Part shown: positions 58,357 to 64,000 of the stretch, in pieces
Layout: each line of letters starts with the position of its first letter
Numbering within the stretch: the first letter of the stretch is position 1
Source: Vulcanimicrobiota bacterium
Lineage (GTDB): Bacteria; Vulcanimicrobiota; Vulcanimicrobiia; Vulcanimicrobiales; Vulcanimicrobiaceae
NCBI GenBank assembly: GCA_027307235.1
Contig: DAHUXH010000014.1
Span: 21,370 to 85,369, forward strand
Reading direction: 5' to 3'
Length of the DNA stretch: 64,000 nucleotides
Notes under the pieces: model-generated
What the model was told of the DNA's origin: nothing
The model's input: only the letters and a program-made list of their open reading frames with translations
Database searches by the model: none
Program-made: the position numbers and the translations under genes

Positions 58357-60995
58357 CGGATCGCCTCGATCGAGCGGCGCAGCGCGCTTGGGCTGCGGTC
58401 ATCGCCGAGTTCCTCCAGCGAAAGGTAGCGCGAACTCCCGCGGCCGTCGATGCGCAGCGACACGGCGGCGGTCGAGCGCGACGTCCAATCCTCCACGTCG
58501 GTTTCGTCGCTCACGTCCACGTCGGCAACACGCGCGGCGTCCATGCCCAACCGCTCGGCGATGCGCTCGACGCGCCGCGCGATCGAAGCGGCGGTCGCTT
58601 CATCGACGGCGGCGATGCGCAAGAGTGTCGCGTCGTCTACGGAAAATGCTTGAAAATAGCGGCGAACGAACAACGCGGTTTCCTCCCAGTCGCGATCATT
58701 GCGCACGATCCCAAGAAACTCGCTGCGGTACGCCGTGCCGTCGAGCGATGGTTTTGGACTCGGCGCAGCCGAAAGCGCGCCGTCTATCGGTGCGTAGTGC
58801 AGACTGCGGTCGAAGCCGCGGCCGATTGCGGCGGTTGCATTGTAGCCGCCGTCCGCCGACTTGTGAATGTTCCACTTGGCCGAGAAGCGCTTCCAGTTAT
58901 CGTCGAGCGTCTTGCCGTAGTCGATCTTGTTCGCTGCGAACGTGCGGCTGCCGAAATGGTGAATGAAGACGTCCTCGCAGATGTAGATGCGATATCCGGC
59001 CGCGCGCACGCGCAGACAAAAATCGTCGTCTTCGAAGTTCCCGACCGCATAGCGTTCGTCGATCCCGCCGACTTCGTCGACGACCCGTCGCGGAATGCAC
59101 AGACACAGACCGATCGCACGATCGGCAAAATACGAGATTCCTGAGAATCGTTCGCGACGCTTCTCGGCATACAGATGCGCGCCGTTGATGTCGCTGTAGG
59201 CCGCATCGAGCAGAACTTGGTGACCGGCGACGCGATTGCTGCGCGGAGCGGTCACGCCGATACGCGAGCTGCGCGCAAACGGCTCCAGCAAGCCGTCGAG
59301 CCAGCCTTCGGTGACGACGACGTCGTTGTTGAGCAGCACGACGTACTCGCCTTGCGCCGCTTGTATTCCCTGATTGTTCCCGCCGGCGTAGCCTCGGTTG
59401 GTTTCATTGAAGATGACCCTGACGTCGACCAGGGTCTTCAGCCAGTCGGTCGTGCGGCTGTCCGATCCGTTGTCGACGATGATCACTTCATACGGATCGG
59501 TGGTAAAGCGCCGAATCGAGTCGAGCGCCATCCGCGTGTACTCCGGTGCGTTCCAACTGAGGGTCACGATCGAGACGAGCGGACGCTGCGGTTTGGGCAA
59601 GGCGCGCAGATACTCCTCGATGGGTTGCGGATCGGTGGTCAGCAGCGAGGCGATCTCGCGCCCGTATTCTGCAACGAAGGCGGCATCGTGCGCGCACGGC
59701 GGCAACTGCGCCGCACGTACCGAACCGCCGCGCACGCCCACATATCCGGGAATCGAGCGCAGCATGAGATCAGCGATCGCGCCGTCGACGGTGTCGAAAT
59801 CGCGCAAGCGCAGATGCTGCGGGATGTTGCGCAGGGACAGCAAGGTGCAGCGTCCGTCAGCGACCACGCTTGCGACGTCCTGAGCGGCGGGCAGTTCCGG
59901 CGCGAGCGTGGACGCCCCGACCTGGGGCGAAAACTCGCATTGGCGCACCAGTTCGTCGAGCCATCCGGGTTCGAGGCGGCAGCGAGCCTCGACAATCGCG
60001 AGGTACCGTTCGCCGCGCACTTCCATCTCTTCGCGAATGCGCGCGATCGCTTGAGCGGTCGCAACATACGCGACACCTGCGATCGGCGCGGCATTGGCGC
60101 GCACCGTCTGGTCGAAGGCCTCGGTCATCGCGCCGTCGCCGTGTACGATGATCGTGGCCGGCGGCGCCGAGCGGAAACTCGCGACAAAGAGTCCCTGTGG
60201 CTCGCGCACCATGCGATAGATATTCCCGCGCGGGATTTGAAGTTTACACGCGTCGTACGTGATCTTTCCGTTCCAGCGTTCGGCAAGGAGCGCCAGGTTG
60301 TAGACGACCCGCCGAAAACGCTGGATGCCCGATTGCGATTCGAAGTGCGTGAGCACGGCGTCAGGCTCGTACACGATGCGCCGCCCATGGGCGCGCACGC
60401 GCAGGCAGTAGTCGACGTCCTCATACCCGTTCCAGAAGGCTTCGTCGAGCCCGCCGAGTTCTCGATACAAGTCGCGCGGCGTCACCATGCAGGCGGCGGT
60501 GACGACCTGATACTCGGTACGCATCTTCGCCGCGCGGTCATTGCCCGGCGCTTGATACAGATCGTGAATCGGCGCGAACCCCGCGCTTCCGAACTGAAAG
60601 GCGCTCATCGCGACACCGGCGTGCTGAATCGTTCCGTCGGGGAAGAGCAGGCGCGCCCCGACCACACCGACGTCAGGCTGCGAAGCTGCCCGCAACATCG
60701 CGGCGAGCCAGTGCGGCGTCGCCTCGGTGTCGTTGTTCAAGAGCACCAGGAAGCGCCCGCGCGCGAGTTCCGCCCCCTGATTATTCGCGCCCGCGAAACC
60801 GCGATTGCGCTGGTTGCGAACGATCTGCGCCCACGGAAATTCAGCGAGGACCTCGGGCGTGTGATCGCTCGACGCGTTGTCGATGACGATGACCTCGCCC
60901 TCGCCCGCGCCCTCGAGTGTGGCGCGTAGCGTCGTCAGGCAATTACGCGTCAGTTCCGCCTTGTTGAAGACGGGAATGATGATCGAGTAGTCCAT
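58353..60995 (-). CDS. Tandem GT2-domain glycosyltransferase
   Basis: 880 residues with two GT-A domains. Domain 1 (~1-280): YSIIIPVFNKAELTRNCLTT, VIVIDNASSDHTPEVL, FLVLLNNDTEATPHWLAAML. Domain 2 (~475-740): VSIVTLSWNAPEYTRMALDS, VIIVDNGSDSRTTDWL, YVVLLNNDVVVTEGWLDGLL, with a conserved HHFGSRTF. Between them (300-470) AIVEARCRLEPGWLDELV looks like a decayed third copy of the same motif. The C-terminal 140 residues are acidic and unassigned. Similar enzymes build rhamnan or flagellar glycans. Follows the TPR glycosyltransferase by 25 bases. Confidence 0.83.
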   Translation of the reverse strand: MDYSIIIPVFNKAELTRNCLTTLRATLEGAGEGEVIVIDNASSDHTPEVLAEFPWAQIVRNQRNRGFAGANNQGAELARGRFLVLLNNDTEATPHWLAAMLRAASQPDVGVVGARLLFPDGTIQHAGVAMSAFQFGSAGFAPIHDLYQAPGNDRAAKMRTEYQVVTAACMVTPRDLYRELGGLDEAFWNGYEDVDYCLRVRAHGRRIVYEPDAVLTHFESQSGIQRFRRVVYNLALLAERWNGKITYDACKLQIPRGNIYRMVREPQGLFVASFRSAPPATIIVHGDGAMTEAFDQTVRANAAPIAGVAYVATAQAIARIREEMEVRGERYLAIVEARCRLEPGWLDELVRQCEFSPQVGASTLAPELPAAQDVASVVADGRCTLLSLRNIPQHLRLRDFDTVDGAIADLMLRSIPGYVGVRGGSVRAAQLPPCAHDAAFVAEYGREIASLLTTDPQPIEEYLRALPKPQRPLVSIVTLSWNAPEYTRMALDSIRRFTTDPYEVIIVDNGSDSRTTDWLKTLVDVRVIFNETNRGYAGGNNQGIQAAQGEYVVLLNNDVVVTEGWLDGLLEPFARSSRIGVTAPRSNRVAGHQVLLDAAYSDINGAHLYAEKRRERFSGISYFADRAIGLCLCIPRRVVDEVGGIDERYAVGNFEDDDFCLRVRAAGYRIYICEDVFIHHFGSRTFAANKIDYGKTLDDNWKRFSAKWNIHKSADGGYNATAAIGRGFDRSLHYAPIDGALSAAPSPKPSLDGTAYRSEFLGIVRNDRDWEETALFVRRYFQAFSVDDATLLRIAAVDEATAASIARRVERIAERLGMDAARVADVDVSDETDVEDWTSRSTAAVSLRIDGRGSSRYLSLEELGDDRSPSALRRSIEAIR

Positions 60996-61020
60996 CGCCG
61001 TGGAGCGATTCGCCGCGCGG

Positions 61021-63099
61021 CTACGCGAGCGCTGCTTGCGCGACGCTGCCGGCCAGCTCTATTTTCCCCTGACGCAAGTAGAGCGCTGCGAGTTCCACGC
61101 CGATCTGCTGCTTTGCCATCGGCATCGCAGCGCGAAGCGACGTTTCGGCATCCTCGTGCCGCCCGAGCGACTCCAACGCATGGGCACGCAGCACGATGCC
61201 ATCGATGAAATCCGGTTGCGCCGCGAGCGCACGATCGACGTTGGAGAGCGATTCGTCGAGCCGGTCCGATTCGCGCAGGAGCACTGCCGATAGGTAGCGC
61301 ACGCGCACGGTCCACTCCGCCGAGCACTCGTCGACGGCCTCCAGGAGCGCCAGGGCCTCGTCGCGCCGTCCCAGGTTGACCGCCGCGAGCGCACCGTGAT
61401 AGCGCAGGCTCACGTCGCCGGGAAACCGCGCCAAACCCTGCGCGGCGAGATCGTTCGCTCCCGGGAAATCACCGCTGCCCAGACGTTGCAGCACGCGCCG
61501 AATGAAATCCGCCGCTTCTTCTGGTTGCGTTTCACGTTCGCGCTCGAGCAGCCGCGCGAGCGCCGCGCCGTCTCCGCGTGCGCGATAGCGGGCTTCCAAT
61601 GGATTGAGCGCATCGGCGCACCCGGGGAGAATCGCCGCGGCCTTCTCAAGATAGCTGATGTCATCCCAACCATGCCGGCCGGCGGCCAACGCCGCGGCAC
61701 ACAGAACGGTCACGGCCGTACGCGGCGTCAAACGCTGGTGGGATTCTTCTATGATCTCGATGGCGCGTTCGTAGCTGTGGCGGCGCAGAAGAAAGTCGAT
61801 ATAGTTGACCGTCGAAAACTCGTCTTTGAAATCATCGTACACATCGCGAAATGCTTCTTCCGCTTCAGTGTAGCGCTCCAGCCGCTCGAGCGCCTTGGCG
61901 CGATTGAGCCGGATCGGCTGCACCGTCGGACGATTGGCGATACCGCGTTCGAACCACTCGATTGCCTTTTCGTCGTCGCCCTGCATGACGTAGGTCGTGC
62001 CGATCTCGCTGTGGGCCTTCCAAATTGCCACTTCATTATCGACGACAAACTGCCGGTCGATGTATTTTCCGTCTTCGATCGCCTCCGCGAAGGCCGCGCG
62101 TGCATCGTCGAAGCGGCGCATCGCCACATAGGCTTTGCCGATCATAAAATGCGCGTTGGCGTAGTGCGGGGAGAACGCAAGACACTGTTCGGCGGCTTGC
62201 AACGCGCGTTGGGCGTCGTTGCGCTTTTCCAAGTAGACTTCCGAGAGGACCGCCAATCCGTTGGCCATGAAACCGCGCGGCGCTAGGCCGTTCAGTTCGA
62301 ACATCTTCTCCAGCGCCATGAGCGCCGTCTCGTTGTCGCCCATCGCGTAGGCGGTCGTGCCGAGATTAAACCAATTGAACGGCTCGGCGGGATCGTTCTC
62401 CGTCGCGGCGCGCACGATGGCGAGATTGCGCTCGCCCTTGTTTCGATCCTGAACGACCTCTTTCAAATATCCGTGATGCACGATCGCAATCGACGATTGT
62501 CCGGCCTCGAGTCCGTGCTGATGATCGTCGAGCGTGATGAATTCATGAATGAGGCCACGGAATCGAATGCGTTCGTGATTGGGAAAGATACGAACCAGCG
62601 CGTGCGTCATCGACCCGGTCCCGGCGTAGTCGTCGGATTTGTTGTGGCAACGAATCCACACGCCTTGATTGTAGGCGGGCACGTTCTTCAGACGCGCGAG
62701 TTCAGCGCGCGACTCCGGCGTGAGTTCTTCGTCCGCGTCGAGCTGCAAAATCCATCGTTTGGTCGCGAGTTCGTTGGCTTGGTTGCGTGCCCACGCGAAA
62801 TCGTTGCGCCACGGACGCTCGACGACGGTGGCTCCGAAGGAACGCGCGATCTCCATGGTGCGGTCGGTCGATCCCGTGTCGACGACGACCATCTCGTCGA
62901 CCACGCCCTCGACGCTGCGCAAACACTGCTCGAGAAAACGCTCCTCGTTCTTGACGATCATGCACAGCGTGATACCCGGCGGTTTTTGCGGCCACTGCGG
63001 CGGAGGGACCGGCAAACCGAACGGCAGCGCGGTCGAAGTCGCTACTGCGAGCGGGGAGACCGCCGGCGCCGGCCGGGTGGAGCGCACGCGAATGGGCAT
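61021..63099 (-). CDS. GT2 glycosyltransferase with TPR repeats
   Basis: 692 residues. A Pro-rich start is followed by a GT2 domain (~42-270): ITLCMIVKNEERFLEQCLRS, VDEMVVVDTGSTDRTMEIAR and the donor-binding acidic motif ILQLDADEEL. From ~240 to the end there are about ten TPR-like helix pairs (YAMGDNETALMALEKMFELN, ANAHFMIGKAYVAMRRFDDA and more). GT2-TPR proteins with this head belong to the group that modifies peptides and proteins, and this one is the nearest gene to flagellin. ATG start, upstream ribosome site weak. Confidence 0.83.
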   Translation of the reverse strand: MPIRVRSTRPAPAVSPLAVATSTALPFGLPVPPPQWPQKPPGITLCMIVKNEERFLEQCLRSVEGVVDEMVVVDTGSTDRTMEIARSFGATVVERPWRNDFAWARNQANELATKRWILQLDADEELTPESRAELARLKNVPAYNQGVWIRCHNKSDDYAGTGSMTHALVRIFPNHERIRFRGLIHEFITLDDHQHGLEAGQSSIAIVHHGYLKEVVQDRNKGERNLAIVRAATENDPAEPFNWFNLGTTAYAMGDNETALMALEKMFELNGLAPRGFMANGLAVLSEVYLEKRNDAQRALQAAEQCLAFSPHYANAHFMIGKAYVAMRRFDDARAAFAEAIEDGKYIDRQFVVDNEVAIWKAHSEIGTTYVMQGDDEKAIEWFERGIANRPTVQPIRLNRAKALERLERYTEAEEAFRDVYDDFKDEFSTVNYIDFLLRRHSYERAIEIIEESHQRLTPRTAVTVLCAAALAAGRHGWDDISYLEKAAAILPGCADALNPLEARYRARGDGAALARLLERERETQPEEAADFIRRVLQRLGSGDFPGANDLAAQGLARFPGDVSLRYHGALAAVNLGRRDEALALLEAVDECSAEWTVRVRYLSAVLLRESDRLDESLSNVDRALAAQPDFIDGIVLRAHALESLGRHEDAETSLRAAMPMAKQQIGVELAALYLRQGKIELAGSVAQAALA

Positions 63100-63176
63100 C
63101 GCAATCTGTTTCGGCTCCCTGCAGCAGCGCCTTTAGGAAGGCTGATTTACGCCAGGCCGTCGTTGCTAAGCCCCTC

Positions 63177-63192
63177 GTGTACCATGGTACAC
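63177..63192. promoter_or_regulatory. Perfect 16-base palindrome between flagellin and the GT2-TPR gene
   Basis: GTGTACCATGGTACAC reads identically on both strands. It lies 78 bases before the glycosyltransferase start and 47 bases beyond the flagellin terminator. It has no U-run and no long loop, so it looks like a binding site for a dimeric regulator and not a terminator. The factor is unknown. Confidence 0.45.
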
Positions 63193-63238
63193 TTCGGGTC
63201 TTCGCGCCTCGGCCTGACGAAAATCAGAGCTTCCTTAG

Positions 63239-63270
63239 AAAAAAGGGAGCCCGCCGGCTGGCGGGCTCCC
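63239..63270 (-). terminator. Intrinsic terminator of the flagellin gene
   Basis: An 11-base-pair perfect GC-rich stem, GGGAGCCCGCC/GGCGGGCTCCC (63245-63255 and 63260-63270), 4-base loop, then six U on the minus strand (63244-63239). Lies 26 bases after the flagellin stop. Strong terminator as expected for a very highly expressed gene. Confidence 0.9.
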
Positions 63271-63295
63271 GAGGGTACCGAGAACGTTTGGACGA

Positions 63296-64000
63296 TTACC
63301 GGAAGAGTCCGAGAACCGACTGTGCGTTCGCGTTCGACTGGGAGAGCACCGAGGTTCCGACCTGCACCAAGATCTGCAGTTTCGTGAACTGGCTGGTCGC
63401 CTGGCCGACGTTGAGGTCGCGAATGTTCGACTCGGCCGCTTGCAGGTTGACCGCAGCGATGTTGTCGTTGTTCGCGTCTTCGTTCAGACGAACGATGACC
63501 GCGCCGAGGTTCGCGCGCTGGTTGAGCAGACGTTCCAGAGCGTTGTCGATCTGACCGATGGCGTCTTCCGCACCAAGCGACGGCGCGTTCGAGGCCGACA
63601 GCGCCAGGTTGATGTTCGACACGCGCAGGGTCTGCGTGTTGGTCGCCTGGATGCCGAGCTGGATCACGTCGCCTTCGTTGGCACCGGACTGGAAGTTGAA
63701 CGCCGGGTTGTTCGGGTTTGTCAGAGCCGCCACGTTCTGGCTGATCTTGATGAACGAACTCGTGCCGACGTCGGCCGTCGTGAACGCGCCGAACGACAGC
63801 GTGACGTTGTCGAACACCGCAGCGGCCTGTGTGGACTGCGAGCCGAACAGCGTTCCGGAAACCGAAACGACGCCGCTTGAGCTGTCGAAGAAGGTCTCTT
63901 GAACGGCGATCGAGACGCCGGTGTTGATGACCTGCAGTTGGATCGTGCCGTCGAGCGTGCCCGTGTTACCGGCCGCTTCGCCCTGCGCGCCGCCGACCGA
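63296..64000 (-). CDS. fliC: Flagellin (C-terminal part; 5' end outside window)
   Basis: Filament subunit. The minus-strand frame is open from the window edge with no stop, so about 234 codons of the gene are visible and the N-terminal D0/D1 part lies beyond 64000; an internal GTG at 63817 is not the real start. The C-terminal D1/D0 helices are canonical: IGQIDNALERLLNQRANLGA, AAVNLQAAESNIRDLNVGQA, and the ending NANAQSVLGLFR. The visible variable domain (LQVINTGVSIAVQETFFDSS) is rich in Ser, Thr and Asn, giving many possible O-glycosylation sites. Strong terminator follows. Gene symbol by family. Confidence 0.93.
   Translation of the reverse strand, partial: SVGGAQGEAAGNTGTLDGTIQLQVINTGVSIAVQETFFDSSSGVVSVSGTLFGSQSTQAAAVFDNVTLSFGAFTTADVGTSSFIKISQNVAALTNPNNPAFNFQSGANEGDVIQLGIQATNTQTLRVSNINLALSASNAPSLGAEDAIGQIDNALERLLNQRANLGAVIVRLNEDANNDNIAAVNLQAAESNIRDLNVGQATSQFTKLQILVQVGTSVLSQSNANAQSVLGLFR

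Noticed and set aside
56371..60929. Two long plus-strand open frames (568 and 584 codons)
   Set aside because: Both lie opposite glycosyltransferase genes with recognisable motifs and have shadow-type composition.

Overview
The window is a gene-dense, high-GC bacterial chromosome segment: no gap between genes exceeds about 230 bases and neighbouring genes often overlap by 4 bases. I see no rRNA, tRNA, CRISPR array, insertion sequence or prophage. The organism is flagellated and exports lipoproteins. It has a three-domain short ProS, an Amj-type flippase and a Gram-positive-style LexA-like box. This mix would fit a poorly cultivated phylum such as Eremiobacterota (WPS-2), but that placement is a guess from overall gene style and not proven by any single gene.

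Layout. (1) 1-4452: LuxE-type acyl-protein synthetase (cut by the window edge), LuxC-type acyl reductase, class III aminotransferase and Gfo/Idh oxidoreductase, overlapping like one operon; a possible acid-to-aldehyde-to-amine route. (2) 4439-8382: two tandem subtilisin-like lipoproteins. (3) 8411-14346: CinA, a Met8/CysG-N-like dehydrogenase, NadE, a nitrilase-fold amidase, a flavin disulfide reductase and class II fructose bisphosphatase; NAD metabolism dominates. (4) 14387-18989: three membrane proteins of polyprenyl-sugar glycan assembly (PIG-V-like, GtrA, GT39) and a metallo-beta-lactamase/cupin fusion. (5) 19006-23824: ProS, secreted protein, M16 peptidase, Amj lipid II flippase, TPR lipoprotein. 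(6) 23901-26793: cobalamin adenosyltransferase, amino acid permease, Phd/VapC toxin-antitoxin pair with palindromic operator. (7) 26812-35357 (minus): the classic rpsB-tsf-pyrH-frr-uppS-cdsA-dxr-rseP-ispG housekeeping operon. (8) 35588-50534: sugar-nucleotide and nonulosonic acid island (RfbB, RfbA, PseB, PseC, PseG, two NeuB-family synthases, CMP-transferase, methyltransferases, PIG-L deacetylase, hexapeptide acyltransferase, WbqC, cysteine dioxygenase-like protein). (9) 50576-52995: ExeA-like ATPase and a DUF11-like protein. (10) 52983-64000 (minus): flagellar filament genes flaG-fliD-fliS plus a small helical protein, three large glycosyltransferases, and the 3' part of a flagellin gene that runs off the window.

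How it fits together: regions 8 and 10 look like one functional unit, a flagellin glycosylation island. PseB/PseC/PseG and a NeuB-type enzyme build a pseudaminic-acid-like sugar, a CMP-transferase activates it, and glycosyltransferases beside flagellin could attach it. I found near-identical sigma-28-like promoter candidates (TAAG-N16-[G/T]CCGATA[T/A]) in front of both flaG and pseB, which would tie sugar synthesis to late flagellar expression. The rfbA gene has no ATG, GTG or TTG start available before its nucleotide-binding motif and lies in frame behind the rfbB TAG stop, pointing to an AUC start or readthrough.
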